The notes under the pieces: model-generated
Told to the model about the DNA's origin: nothing
Databases searched by the model: none
The model's input: the letters and a program-made list of their open reading frames with translations, nothing else
Translations under genes and position numbers: made by a program
Source of the DNA: Fusobacterium nucleatum_L
Lineage (GTDB): Bacteria; Fusobacteriota; Fusobacteriia; Fusobacteriales; Fusobacteriaceae
Reading direction: 5' to 3'
Assembly: GCF_050231725.1 (NCBI RefSeq)
Contig: NZ_CP077172.1
Span: 1,364,001-1,428,000, forward strand
Length of the DNA: 64,000 nt
Shown here: positions 51,670 through 61,620 of the stretch, in pieces
Position numbering within the stretch: position 1 is the stretch's first letter
How the letters are laid out: each line of letters begins with the position of its first letter

Positions 51670-54391
51670 AACAATAGGAAAAATTTTTAAAAGTTTTGCT
51701 GAAACAGAAGCTTATAACTTAGGATTTGAATTTAAAGAAAGAACTAAAAAATCTATAGATAGATTGGCAAATGAGAAAGAAATTTCACTAGAAAATTATT
51801 TTGATTTATTGAAGGAATTAAAAGATATTAATATAGAAGAAGAATTATTTGTTATTAACCCTTTTGCAAAAAATAATAAAATAAAGAAAATAGGATTTAT
51901 AAATGTTTGTAAATCTATAAAGTATTTAATGGAAACTGCCTTAGAAGAATTTTTAGAAGATTATAAATATTTGATCAATAATTGTAGTATCCATATTGAG
52001 CAAGAAGAGTTAGATAAAATTTTAAATTCTCATTTATTTATTCCTATAATTAAATTAATTATTTCTACAATATATAGAAAATTATCAGTTGAAAAACTAT
52101 TTGATATTGATGAAATAGATCAAAAAAAGAAAGTAAGAATTTTTAAAAGTAAGTTAAGAGAAATTATAGAAAAAAAAAGTATATATGTTTTAGAAGAAGA
52201 AAAAGAAGGAATTTATAAATTTATTTCAAATTTAGATAAAAAAGATGAAAAATCTTCAAAAGTGAATACAATAATATCATTTATAGAGAAATTAAATTTA
52301 TCACAAGTTAATGAAAATGAAGTATTTTTATTTTTAGTTTTATTTTCAATTGAAAAAAATTTCTATAAAAAATTTAAAATAAAAGATGAAACAAATGAAA
52401 TTCAAGAATATAGTATCTATAAAGTAATAAATATCGTAGAAAATCAGGAAAAAAGAGAAGAATATTTAAAAGAAGAAGAACTTATTAATGAAATGAAAAA
52501 TGTTGTAGGCAACTTGAATTCTAAAAATTATCAAGTATCAAAGGAAAAAATAGAGAAAATATACAAGAAAGATACCTCTGGTTTACTTCAATATTTTAAG
52601 GATTACTATTATGGAAGATTCTTAGCAAAAAGTGGAGAAGAGAAAAAAGGACTGGATAAGTATTTTGATTCTTTAAAAGAAGCAAAATATAGAGCAGGAA
52701 AGTTTTTAGAAAATATTTTAATAGAAGGAATGATCTTAGCATTTAGAATAGATAGTAAAAAGTATAAGAATTTTTATAACTACACAAGATTTATGGGAAT
52801 AGTTACAAAGGAATATGAGGGAGATAATGACTGGATAAATAAACATTATTTTCAGTATTTTGATAGATACTTTAGCCCAATTTTTGAAAAAGATGAAAAT
52901 GTTAGTCCTAATGACTATGTAGTTCTTAGTACAGGAGAAAAATTAGTAGAAGATAATGCTTTATCAATAGATTTAAGAAGTCCTAATGCAAAATATAAAT
53001 TTAATATTAGAGAAGAAACTAGACTTTCTATATTTTCAAGATTACCCGCTAATATTATAAAGGGCTACACAGAAGAATATATACAATTTTGTATAGTTAA
53101 ATTATTGGAAGCAGGAGCAGATATAAATTTTATAAATTCTACTGGTGAAACAGCACTTATGGGAGCTATTGCATACAAAAATTATGAAAGAGCTAAGTTG
53201 TTATTAAAATATTCAAAAGTAAAAGAAACAATAATTCAAAAATCTTTAAGAAAAAAGAATACAGTAATATCATTAATTATAGAACAATTTGTAGTATTTA
53301 TTGAATTTTTATCAGTTGAAACGAAAGAGCTTTTATTGGAGCTTTTTACAGAAATATTAAAATATAAACCTAACTTAAATCAAATAACAACAGTAAATGA
53401 TGTAACATATATTAGACAAATTATGATAGCTTTCAATAAAAAAACAAATTTTAATATAAGTGCCTATGATAATATTGATGCCTGGAGAAGAGAGTATCAA
53501 GATAGTTTTAATACTATGCTCACTGATGAGGATGTTAAAGATTTTATAAGAAAACAAGAAGCGATGTCAAAAAATCCAAGATATATAGAAATAAAAAATA
53601 AAATATTTTCAGATAATAGAATTTATTACTTAAAGCTATTGGATTTATTATTAAAAGCAGGAGCAGATATCAACATAAAACAACAATTTGGAATAAGTGA
53701 TTTAATGTTTGCAACAGAATTAGGAGATTTTGAGTTATTTGAATTACTGGCTAAGTATAATCCTAATATAGAAACTATGACAGATAAAGGTAAAAATTTA
53801 TTTACTAATGCCATGGATTATGGAAATTATGATTTAGCATTTTATTTATTAAAGGAATACCCGTATTTTAGAAAAAATATAGATTATTGTTCAAGAAATA
53901 TTCAAGAACCATTCATTATTGATAGTTTATATGGAAGATTTTTAATAAATCGTGATATTGAAAAAATAAAAGAAATGATAGAAATGGGAGCAGATATTAA
54001 TTCAAAAAGTATAATGAAAGGAATAACAGCTCTAATTATTGCTATTGAAACCGAAGATGAAAATTTTATAAAATTTGTTTTAGAGAAAGGAGCAAATGTA
54101 AATACAAGGATTGAAAATAAATATTTAGAAATTCCTGGTTATTTTGAATTTTTGGAAAAATATGGAGATTTTGCAGATACAGCCAATAATGGAATTACTC
54201 CTTTAATGAAAGCAAGTATAATTGAAAATCTTGAAATAGTAAAACTTTTGATAGAAGATTATGGAGCAGAAATTAATGCCCAAAATGATATTCAAAAGTA
54301 TACAGCCTTAGATTTTGCAATGATTACTAAAAATATAGAAATAATAAATTATTTAAAATCTAAAGGAGCAATTTCTGGAATAAGTAAATAA
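51647..54391 (+). CDS. Large ankyrin-repeat protein coupled to McrBC
   Basis: 914 residues. Residues 1-450 are mainly helical and lysine/glutamate-rich with no recognised domain. The C-terminal half carries scattered ankyrin repeats (LLEAGADINFINSTGETALM; LLKAGADINIKQQFG; MIEMGADINSKS; VLEKGANVNTR; NNGITPLMKASI ... NAQNDIQKYTALDFA). No signal peptide or membrane segment, so probably cytoplasmic. It starts 23 bp inside mcrC with its own GGAG site, and a terminator follows. That points to a part in the restriction system, as effector, adaptor or regulator; this is inference from coupling alone. Confidence 0.75.
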   Translation: MKKLGRFKTIGKIFKSFAETEAYNLGFEFKERTKKSIDRLANEKEISLENYFDLLKELKDINIEEELFVINPFAKNNKIKKIGFINVCKSIKYLMETALEEFLEDYKYLINNCSIHIEQEELDKILNSHLFIPIIKLIISTIYRKLSVEKLFDIDEIDQKKKVRIFKSKLREIIEKKSIYVLEEEKEGIYKFISNLDKKDEKSSKVNTIISFIEKLNLSQVNENEVFLFLVLFSIEKNFYKKFKIKDETNEIQEYSIYKVINIVENQEKREEYLKEEELINEMKNVVGNLNSKNYQVSKEKIEKIYKKDTSGLLQYFKDYYYGRFLAKSGEEKKGLDKYFDSLKEAKYRAGKFLENILIEGMILAFRIDSKKYKNFYNYTRFMGIVTKEYEGDNDWINKHYFQYFDRYFSPIFEKDENVSPNDYVVLSTGEKLVEDNALSIDLRSPNAKYKFNIREETRLSIFSRLPANIIKGYTEEYIQFCIVKLLEAGADINFINSTGETALMGAIAYKNYERAKLLLKYSKVKETIIQKSLRKKNTVISLIIEQFVVFIEFLSVETKELLLELFTEILKYKPNLNQITTVNDVTYIRQIMIAFNKKTNFNISAYDNIDAWRREYQDSFNTMLTDEDVKDFIRKQEAMSKNPRYIEIKNKIFSDNRIYYLKLLDLLLKAGADINIKQQFGISDLMFATELGDFELFELLAKYNPNIETMTDKGKNLFTNAMDYGNYDLAFYLLKEYPYFRKNIDYCSRNIQEPFIIDSLYGRFLINRDIEKIKEMIEMGADINSKSIMKGITALIIAIETEDENFIKFVLEKGANVNTRIENKYLEIPGYFEFLEKYGDFADTANNGITPLMKASIIENLEIVKLLIEDYGAEINAQNDIQKYTALDFAMITKNIEIINYLKSKGAISGISK

Positions 54392-54404
54392 TATATTTTA
54401 AAAA

Positions 54405-54434
54405 CTGATTAGAATTTCTAGTCATTTTTTTTTT
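54405..54434 (+). terminator. Terminator of the mcrBC-ankyrin operon
   Basis: Stem TGATTAGA / TCTAGTCA (one G-T pair) around a short loop, followed by ten T. Confidence 0.8.
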
Positions 54435-54451
54435 CATTTTTTCTTTCTTTA

Positions 54452-54460
54452 TGTTACAAT
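54452..54460 (+). promoter_or_regulatory. Extended -10-like box before the MFS gene
   Basis: TGTTACAAT, matching TGnTAnAAT, 56 bases before the transporter start. No good -35. Confidence 0.4.
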
Positions 54461-54515
54461 ATTAGTACGGATTATGTATTAAATAAGAATTTATAGAAAT
54501 TTAGAGGGAGATATA

Positions 54516-55862
54516 ATGAAAAAATTAACAACAAAAGTTCAAGTGTTATATGCACTTGGAGTGAGCTATGCCATTGTGGATCAAATATTTGCACAATGGA
54601 TATTATATTTTTATTTACCATCTGAAAATTCTGGTTTAAAACCATTTATGGCACCAGTTTTAGTTTCAATAGCCTTAGCAGTTTCAAGATTTGTGGATAT
54701 GATAACAGACCCTTTGGTTGGTTTTATGTCTGATAAATATAATAGTAAATATGGAAGAAGAATCCCCTTTGTTGCAGTGGGAACAATTCCATTGATATTG
54801 GTAACAATAGCATTTTTCTATCCACCAACAAGTAGTGAAAGAGCAAGTTTTTACTATTTAATGATAGTTGGTTCACTGTTCTTTACTTTCTATACAATAG
54901 TTGGAGCACCATATAATGCATTGATTCCTGAAATTGGAAGAAGTCCAGAGGAAAGACTGAATTTATCAACTTGGCAATCTGTTTTTAGATTATCTTATAC
55001 AGCAGTAGCAATTATTTTACCTGGAATTTTAATTAAAATGATAGGTGGAGATGATGTACTTTTTGGTATAAGAGGAATGATAATATTTTTATGTGTAATT
55101 GTTTTTGTAGGACTTACTACAACAGTATTTACAGTTAGAGAAAGAGATTATTCAACAGGAGAAGTTTCAAATGTAAGTTTTAAAGATACAGTAAGAATTA
55201 TAATAAAAAATAAGAATTTTATTCTATATCTTTTTGGAATGATGTTTTTCTTTATAGGCTTTAATAATTTAAGAGCTATTATGAACTATTATGTTGAAGA
55301 TATTATGGGCTATGGAAAAAAAGAAATTACTATTGCTTCAGCCTTATTATTTGGAGCAGCAGCTTTATGTTTTTATCCAACAAATAAATTATCTAAAAAA
55401 TATGGATATAGAAAAATTATGTTGTACTGTTTAGGAATGCTTGTAGTTACAACATCTATGTTGTTTTTCTTAGGAAAAATATTCCCAGTTAATTTTGGTT
55501 TTGTTCTATTTGGACTTATTGGTATACCTCTTGCAGGGGCAGCATTTATCTTTCCACCTGCTATGTTAAGTGAAATAAGTACAGAAATTAGTGAGGATTC
55601 GGGAGCAAGAATAGAGGGAATTTCGTTTGGAATACAAGGCTTCTTTATGAAAACTTCATTTTTAATTTCAATAGTAACCTTACCAATAATTTTAGTAATG
55701 GGAAATGATGTTAGTATAGTATCAGCTATAACAAGTGGGGTTAGTAAGGTTGAAAAAACTGGAATTTATCTAGCTTCATTGAGTTCAGTATTTTTCTTTA
55801 TAATTTCATTTATTTTTTATTATAAATATTCAGACAGTAAGAAAGCTATTATAAAGAAATAA
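54516..55862 (+). CDS. MFS transporter of the GPH (glycoside-pentoside-hexuronide) type
   Basis: 448 residues, about twelve membrane helices. ALAVSRFVDMITDPLVGFMSDKYNSKYGRRIPF is the MelB-like signature, given here in outline: RFVDMITDPLVG near residue 57 and SKYGRRIPF near 78. Members carry sugars with cations; others take other solutes. No sugar enzyme lies nearby, so the substrate is open. AGAGGGAGA precedes the ATG. Confidence 0.85.
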   Translation: MKKLTTKVQVLYALGVSYAIVDQIFAQWILYFYLPSENSGLKPFMAPVLVSIALAVSRFVDMITDPLVGFMSDKYNSKYGRRIPFVAVGTIPLILVTIAFFYPPTSSERASFYYLMIVGSLFFTFYTIVGAPYNALIPEIGRSPEERLNLSTWQSVFRLSYTAVAIILPGILIKMIGGDDVLFGIRGMIIFLCVIVFVGLTTTVFTVRERDYSTGEVSNVSFKDTVRIIIKNKNFILYLFGMMFFFIGFNNLRAIMNYYVEDIMGYGKKEITIASALLFGAAALCFYPTNKLSKKYGYRKIMLYCLGMLVVTTSMLFFLGKIFPVNFGFVLFGLIGIPLAGAAFIFPPAMLSEISTEISEDSGARIEGISFGIQGFFMKTSFLISIVTLPIILVMGNDVSIVSAITSGVSKVEKTGIYLASLSSVFFFIISFIFYYKYSDSKKAIIKK

Positions 55863-55887
55863 CTTATTACTAGCCAAATTAATTAAC

Positions 55888-56044
55888 AGTTTTTCTTAAA
55901 ATAAGTATATAATAAATTTTATTTTTATACACAACTGCTTGATAGCCATTAGTGTTTCGTGAGCTCCAAAATGCTCTCTCAACAATAATGGACATCGCAG
56001 CAGTTTTATTTAAAATATATAAAAATTAAATTTTAAGAAAAACT
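55888..56044. repeat. Second type of palindromic intergenic element
   Basis: 157-bp region with perfect 15-bp end repeats AGTTTTTCTTAAAAT (55888-55902) / ATTTTAAGAAAAACT (56030-56044), inner arms AACTGCT (55933-55939) / AGCAGTT (55999-56005) and CCATTA (55946-55951) / TAATGG (55986-55991), and a GC-richer centre with CGTGAGCTCC. Unrelated in sequence to the elements at 8603 and 29644. No ORF. It fills the gap between the MFS and ComEC-type genes. Confidence 0.75.
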
Positions 56045-56101
56045 TATTTAAAAAATATAAGTTATTTCTATATAAAAAAGATAATATATAGGTGAGTTCT
56101 T

Positions 56102-57286
56102 ATGAAAAAGCTATTCTTATTATTGATTTTATTTATTGTATTAATGCTTAGATTCTCATTATCAGTCAGAGTAACAGAAATTTTTCAAAAAGAAGTGTAC
56201 AGAATGAATTTAAGTCTTGAAGATGGAAAAATTAAGATTTTAAAAATTAATAATAAGTATCCTTTAAAAAATATTTATGGAAAATTAGGATATAAAGAAA
56301 ATGGAAAATATGAAGGATATTTTTTAGTAAAGTCTATTAAAGAATATGAAAATATTTATTTTGTTGAGCTCGAAGATATTAAATCTACAAAAATAGAAGA
56401 TAATTTTTTAGAAAAATATCTTCAAATTCTTTTTAATAGAGCAGAAGAAGATTATTCTTATGGAGCTAAAAATATAAATAGAGCAATTTTATTAGGAGAT
56501 AACACTAGAATACGAAAAGATTTAAAAGAAAAAATTAGATACATAGGTTTATCTCATATTTTTGCTATGTCAGGATTACATATAGGCTTGGTTATTGCTA
56601 TTTTTTATTTTATCTTTAAGAAAACTATAAAAAATAAAAGACTAATTGAAATTTTACTTCTACTTTCAATTACTTTGTATTATCTTTCAGTTAAGGAAAG
56701 CCCATCATTTACAAGAGCATATATAATGGTAGTAGTTTATTTACTAGGAAAATTATTTTATGAAAAAGTTGATTTAGGAAAGACATTATTTGTCAGTGCA
56801 GTAGTATCAATTTTTATTAATCCAACAACTATTTTTTCTATATCTTTTCAACTTTCTTATGGAGCTATGATAGCAATAGCATATATTTTTCCTTGTGTGA
56901 GAAAAATAAATTATAAGAAATTTAAAATTTTAGATTATATTCTATTTACAACAACTATTCAGATATTCTTAATACCTATAACAGTTTATTATTTTAATAA
57001 TATACAATTTTTATCTGTGATATCAAATTTAATACTATTACCATTAGCAAGTTTCTATATTACAATAAATTATATAGCATTATTTTTAGAAAATTTTTAT
57101 CTATCATTTTTATTAAAACCTATTATTGAAATTCTTTATAAGATTTTAATTTATCTTATAGATTTCTTTGCAGAGTTACCTTATTTATCAGTAGAGTATG
57201 AGAGTAAAAACTTGATATATATTTATATAATTTTTTTAGTTATAATTGTAGTATATGAAAATATAAAAGATAAAGACTATAGATAA
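56102..57286 (+). CDS. comEC: ComEC/Rec2-type membrane protein, without nuclease-like domain
   Basis: 394 residues. An N-terminal anchor and an OB-like region (to about residue 115) precede the Competence domain: ILLGDNTRIRKDLK, IGLSHIFAMSGLHIGL and SPSFTRAYIMV, then six or seven membrane helices. ComEC forms the inner-membrane channel for DNA uptake in transformation. Full-length proteins often end in a metallo-beta-lactamase domain; this one stops after the membrane part. uvrB starts 19 bp later. Confidence 0.85.
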   Translation: MKKLFLLLILFIVLMLRFSLSVRVTEIFQKEVYRMNLSLEDGKIKILKINNKYPLKNIYGKLGYKENGKYEGYFLVKSIKEYENIYFVELEDIKSTKIEDNFLEKYLQILFNRAEEDYSYGAKNINRAILLGDNTRIRKDLKEKIRYIGLSHIFAMSGLHIGLVIAIFYFIFKKTIKNKRLIEILLLLSITLYYLSVKESPSFTRAYIMVVVYLLGKLFYEKVDLGKTLFVSAVVSIFINPTTIFSISFQLSYGAMIAIAYIFPCVRKINYKKFKILDYILFTTTIQIFLIPITVYYFNNIQFLSVISNLILLPLASFYITINYIALFLENFYLSFLLKPIIEILYKILIYLIDFFAELPYLSVEYESKNLIYIYIIFLVIIVVYENIKDKDYR

Positions 57287-57305
57287 GTTGAAATGAGGAA
57301 AAACT

Positions 57306-59297
57306 ATGGAAAATAATTTATTTAAAATACATTCAAACTATAAGCCAACAGGAGACCAACCCACTGCGATAGATAGTATAGTAAAAAACATAGAAAATGG
57401 TGTTAAAGACCAAGTTCTATTGGGAGTAACAGGTTCAGGGAAGACATTTACAATAGCCAATGTTATTGAAAGAGTGCAAAGACCATCTTTAATAATTGCA
57501 CCAAATAAGACTTTGGCAGCACAACTTTATTCAGAGTATAAAAAATTCTTCCCAGAGAATGCAGTGGAATACTTTGTTTCCTATTATGATTATTATCAAC
57601 CAGAAGCTTATATAAAGACAACTGATACATATATAGAAAAAGATTCATCAGTAAATGATGAAATTGATAAACTTCGTAATGCAGCAACAGCAGCATTAAT
57701 CCACAGAAGGGATGTTATTATTGTAGCTTCTGTATCATCTATTTATGGTTTGGGGTCTCCAGATACATATAGAAGAATGACAATACCAATAGATAAGCAG
57801 ACAGGAATTCCAAGAAAAGAATTAATGAAAAGATTGATTGCTTTAAGATATGATAGAAATGATGTAGCTTTTGAAAGAGGGCAATTTAGAATAAAGGGGG
57901 ATGTAATAGATATCTATCCATCATATATGAGTAATGGATATAGACTTGAATATTGGGGAGATGATTTAGAAGAAATCTCTGAAATAAATACTTTAACAGG
58001 GCAAAAAGTTAAAAAGAATTTAGAAAGAATAGTTATCTATCCTGCAACTCAATATCTAACAGCAGATGATGATAAAGATAGAATTATACAAGAAATTAAA
58101 GAAGATTTAAAAGTTGAAGTAAAAAAGTTTGAAGATGATAAAAAACTTTTAGAAGCTCAAAGATTAAGACAAAGAACAGAATATGATTTAGAAATGATAA
58201 CTGAAATTGGTTATTGTAAGGGTATAGAAAATTATTCAAGATACTTATCTGGTAAAAATCCTGGAGAAACACCAGATACTTTATTTGAATATTTTCCAAA
58301 AGATTTCTTATTATTTATAGATGAATCTCATATTACAGTGCCACAAGTAAGAGGAATGTACAATGGAGATAGAGCAAGAAAAGAATCTTTAGTTGAAAAT
58401 GGTTTTAGATTAAAAGCTGCCTTAGATAATAGACCTTTAAGATTTGAAGAATTTAGAGAAAAATCTAATCAAACAGTTTTTATTTCGGCAACACCAGGAG
58501 ATTTTGAAGTTGAAGTTTCTGATAATCATATAGCAGAACAACTTATAAGACCAACAGGTATAGTTGACCCAGAAATTGAAATAAGACCTACTAAAAATCA
58601 AGTTGATGATTTATTGGATGAAATAAGAAAAAGAGTAGCTAAAAGAGAAAGAGTTTTAGTTACAACTCTTACAAAGAAAATAGCGGAAGAATTAACAGAA
58701 TATTATATTGAACTAGGTGTAAAAGTAAAATATATGCACTCTGATATTGATACCTTGGAAAGAATTGAAATAATAAGAGCTTTAAGAAAAGGTGAAATTG
58801 ATGTAATAATAGGAATTAACCTTTTAAGAGAAGGATTAGATATACCTGAAGTTTCATTGGTAGCAATTATGGAAGCAGATAAGGAAGGCTTTTTAAGAAG
58901 TAGAAGGTCTTTGGTTCAAACAATAGGTAGAGCTGCAAGAAATGTTGAAGGTAGAGTAATTTTATATGCTGATATTATGACAGATTCTATGAAAGAAGCT
59001 ATAACTGAAACTGAAAGAAGAAGAAAAATTCAAAAGGAATATAACGCCTATAATCATATAGATCCAAAATCCATTGTTAAAGAAATAGCAGAAGATTTAA
59101 TTAATTTAGATTATGGTATTGAAGAAAAGAAATTTGAAAATGATAAGAAAGTTTTTAGAAATAAGGCAGATATTGAAAAAGAAATAACTAAACTTGAAAA
59201 GAAAATAAAAAAGCTTGTTGAAGAATTGGACTTTGAACAGGCAATAGTTTTAAGAGATGAGATGTTAAAGTTAAAAGAATTGTTATTGGAATTTTGA
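57306..59297 (+). CDS. uvrB: Excinuclease ABC subunit UvrB
   Basis: 663 residues. Walker A GVTGSGKT (near residue 39), the beta-hairpin region YYDYYQPEAYI, LLFIDESH, helicase motifs SATPGDFE and QTIGRAARN, and a C-terminal UVR motif (EKKIKKLVEELDFEQAIVLR). UvrB verifies damage and loads UvrC in nucleotide excision repair. Followed by a strong terminator. Confidence 0.98.
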   Translation: MENNLFKIHSNYKPTGDQPTAIDSIVKNIENGVKDQVLLGVTGSGKTFTIANVIERVQRPSLIIAPNKTLAAQLYSEYKKFFPENAVEYFVSYYDYYQPEAYIKTTDTYIEKDSSVNDEIDKLRNAATAALIHRRDVIIVASVSSIYGLGSPDTYRRMTIPIDKQTGIPRKELMKRLIALRYDRNDVAFERGQFRIKGDVIDIYPSYMSNGYRLEYWGDDLEEISEINTLTGQKVKKNLERIVIYPATQYLTADDDKDRIIQEIKEDLKVEVKKFEDDKKLLEAQRLRQRTEYDLEMITEIGYCKGIENYSRYLSGKNPGETPDTLFEYFPKDFLLFIDESHITVPQVRGMYNGDRARKESLVENGFRLKAALDNRPLRFEEFREKSNQTVFISATPGDFEVEVSDNHIAEQLIRPTGIVDPEIEIRPTKNQVDDLLDEIRKRVAKRERVLVTTLTKKIAEELTEYYIELGVKVKYMHSDIDTLERIEIIRALRKGEIDVIIGINLLREGLDIPEVSLVAIMEADKEGFLRSRRSLVQTIGRAARNVEGRVILYADIMTDSMKEAITETERRRKIQKEYNAYNHIDPKSIVKEIAEDLINLDYGIEEKKFENDKKVFRNKADIEKEITKLEKKIKKLVEELDFEQAIVLRDEMLKLKELLLEF

Positions 59298-59302
59298 TAG
59301 AT

Positions 59303-59336
59303 AAAATGGGAGCTAATAAAAACTCCCATTTTTTAT
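59303..59336. terminator. Bidirectional terminator between uvrB and ppaC
   Basis: Perfect 10-bp stem AAAATGGGAG (59303-59312) / CTCCCATTTT (59323-59332) followed by a T-run, serving both convergent genes. Confidence 0.9.
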
Positions 59337-59344
59337 TAAAAAGC

Positions 59345-60961
59345 TTACATGTTTTGTGCTGCTGTCATTAAGAAAGGTATTATTTGTTTCTTTCTTGAAA
59401 CAACATTTTCAAGTAAAACTTCATTATCAATAACATCTTTCTTAAAAGCATTTTGAACTAAGTCTATTTCTTTTCCATAGACAAATAACAATGAATTAGA
59501 GTTTATAATATCTGTCACAACAAAGATAAACAATGAATATCCATATTTTCCTATTTCATGTTCTACTTCTTTTGCAATTTCTTCTTTTCTATCAGCTAAT
59601 TCTTGAATTTGCACTGTGTTTATTTGTGCAACTGCTATTTCCATATCTCCAACTGGGAAAACTTTTTTATCTTGATTTATAATTTCTTTCATATTCTCCT
59701 TAGACATAGAAGTTCCTGCAACTAGCATTTCCATTCCATACTTTTCTATATCTTTAATTTTAGCAATTTTTGCTAATTCTTTAGCTACCTCAACATCTCT
59801 TGATGTACAAGTAGGAGATTTAAAAAGTAAGGTATCTGAAAGTATAGCACTTAGCATAAGAAGAGCAGTCTTTTCATCAGGCTCAATCTTAGCTTCCTTA
59901 TATAGACCGTATACTATTGTAGATGTACAACCAACTGGCTCTGTACGAATTTTTGTAGCCTCATTTGTTTGGAAGTTTGCAAACTTATGATGGTCAACAA
60001 CTTCAAGTATTTGTGCATCTTGTATTCCTTCAACTGACTGAGAAAACTCATTGTGATCCACCATAATAACTTTCTTTCTATGAAAATCTATAAGGTGTTT
60101 TGTTCTTATAGTTCCATAAACTTTTCCATCATTCTCTAAAACAGGGAAATTAGTTTGATTTGCATCTTTCATTATTCCTCTAATTTCATTTAAAAAATCT
60201 TCTTTATTAAAATTAAAAAGAACTTTTTCAGTATTTAAAATTCCACCAACTGATATAGATTGACTTATTAAAGATATAGATTTAACAAGAGAATGTCTAA
60301 CTAGCATAATAGCACATTCTGATGTTACACGAGGACTTATGAAATCACCTTTTCTACAACATACTATAACAACTTTTGCTCCTGCTTGAATAGACTTATC
60401 TATACCATCAGTTAGAGATGTAGTTATAATAATATCCCCTTTTTGCATACTTTCTAACTCAGAAACTTCTTTTAAATTAGAACTTATCTCTCCTTTAGGA
60501 TAAACACCACTTATTACTTCTCCATCTAAAGCTTCTTTTAAGTTTTCGTAAGTTGTACTATATTTACTGAATAAATCAGAATAATCTATTTCTAAATAAG
60601 TGTTAGCAATATCTGATATGCTTAACATTGTTTTAAAGTATCCGTCTGTATCTATCACAGGCAAACTTGAAAAATTTTCTTTTGTCATTAAATCTAAAGC
60701 TTCTTTTATCGAATCTTCTGTTGATACAGTACTCTTTTCAATATAATTTAAATCTGTTATTTGAGCACTGACAGTTTTTAATAGTTTAGGTACTTCTATT
60801 TCAACTTTATTTAAAACAAATTTTGTCTCTTTATTAAGTTCACCCAAACGATAAGGAGTTGCATTTGAGCCTTGTTTTTTCCTAAGATTAGCCATTGCTA
60901 TACTTGAACATATACTATCTGTATCTGGATTTTTATGCCCAAAAACTAATATTTCTTCCAT
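59345..60961 (-). CDS. ppaC: Manganese-dependent inorganic pyrophosphatase with CBS and DRTGG domains
   Basis: 538 residues. Family II (DHH) PPase split by a regulatory insert: GHKNPDTDS at the N-terminus, then CBS repeat 1, a DRTGG domain (about 130-240) and CBS repeat 2, then MVDHNEFSQS and VVDHHKFAN and the C-terminal DHHA2 part with SRKKQ. CBS-PPases hydrolyse PPi and are controlled by adenine nucleotides. GGAGG lies upstream of the ATG. Confidence 0.95.
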   Translation of the reverse strand: MEEILVFGHKNPDTDSICSSIAMANLRKKQGSNATPYRLGELNKETKFVLNKVEIEVPKLLKTVSAQITDLNYIEKSTVSTEDSIKEALDLMTKENFSSLPVIDTDGYFKTMLSISDIANTYLEIDYSDLFSKYSTTYENLKEALDGEVISGVYPKGEISSNLKEVSELESMQKGDIIITTSLTDGIDKSIQAGAKVVIVCCRKGDFISPRVTSECAIMLVRHSLVKSISLISQSISVGGILNTEKVLFNFNKEDFLNEIRGIMKDANQTNFPVLENDGKVYGTIRTKHLIDFHRKKVIMVDHNEFSQSVEGIQDAQILEVVDHHKFANFQTNEATKIRTEPVGCTSTIVYGLYKEAKIEPDEKTALLMLSAILSDTLLFKSPTCTSRDVEVAKELAKIAKIKDIEKYGMEMLVAGTSMSKENMKEIINQDKKVFPVGDMEIAVAQINTVQIQELADRKEEIAKEVEHEIGKYGYSLFIFVVTDIINSNSLLFVYGKEIDLVQNAFKKDVIDNEVLLENVVSRKKQIIPFLMTAAQNM

Positions 60962-61087
60962 TAAAAATTTTCCTCCATGATTATTTTTAGTTACTTATTA
61001 TATCATAAATTTGAAAAAATTTTTAAACCTTTACTAAAAAAATAAATTCTAATATAATATAAGAAAAGTTTAAAAGGACTGATGTAT

Positions 61088-61543
61088 ATGAGAAAAATTA
61101 TTTTTATAATAGCTTTAAGTATATCTCTTGTAGCTTGTGGTGTAGTGAGTGCAACTGGGAGTATAGTAGGGGGAACAATAAAGGCTGTTGGAACAGTTAC
61201 AGGTGCAGTTATAAAGACAACAGGGAAAATTATTGGAAGTGTAATTGGTGGGAGTGACAGTGAAATTAAGATTAAAGATACAAAATATAAATTTTCTGAT
61301 GTAGAATTAGAAATAGATCAATATACTGCTATTATAACAGGGAAATTATCTCATAATGGAAGTACAAAGAAAAAACTTAAGCTTTCTATTCCTTGTTTTG
61401 ACAAAGATGGAAATAGAGTCAGTGATGCTATTGCTACTATTGATGAACTTGAGAAAGATAAAGAATGGGAATTTAGAGCTATATTAAATGAACCAGGAGT
61501 TGCTTCTTGTAAAATTAAAGATGCTTATATCACTGTGGAATAA
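61088..61543 (+). CDS. Small glycine-rich lipoprotein
   Basis: 151 residues from ATG 61088, nine bases past AAGGA; the ATG two codons earlier is too close. Lipobox LVACG. A glycine/threonine-rich stretch follows (SIVGGTIKAVGTVTGAVIKT), with the look of a glycine-zipper, then a beta-rich domain with two cysteines (IPCFDKDG, ASCKIKD). The function is unknown; an envelope role is likely. Confidence 0.65.
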   Translation: MRKIIFIIALSISLVACGVVSATGSIVGGTIKAVGTVTGAVIKTTGKIIGSVIGGSDSEIKIKDTKYKFSDVELEIDQYTAIITGKLSHNGSTKKKLKLSIPCFDKDGNRVSDAIATIDELEKDKEWEFRAILNEPGVASCKIKDAYITVE

Positions 61544-61563
61544 AAGAAAATTTCTATTAAAAA

Positions 61564-61616
61564 AAACGAGGTTGTTACAAATCAAACTATTGAAAGTTTG
61601 TAACAGTCTCGTTTAA
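61564..61616. terminator. Bidirectional terminator between lipoprotein and U32 gene
   Basis: AAACGAG / CTCGTTT closing an inner 9-bp stem TGTTACAAA / TTTGTAACA with a loop that can pair further, flanked by T on one side and A on the other. Confidence 0.85.
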
Positions 61617-61620
61617 TTTT

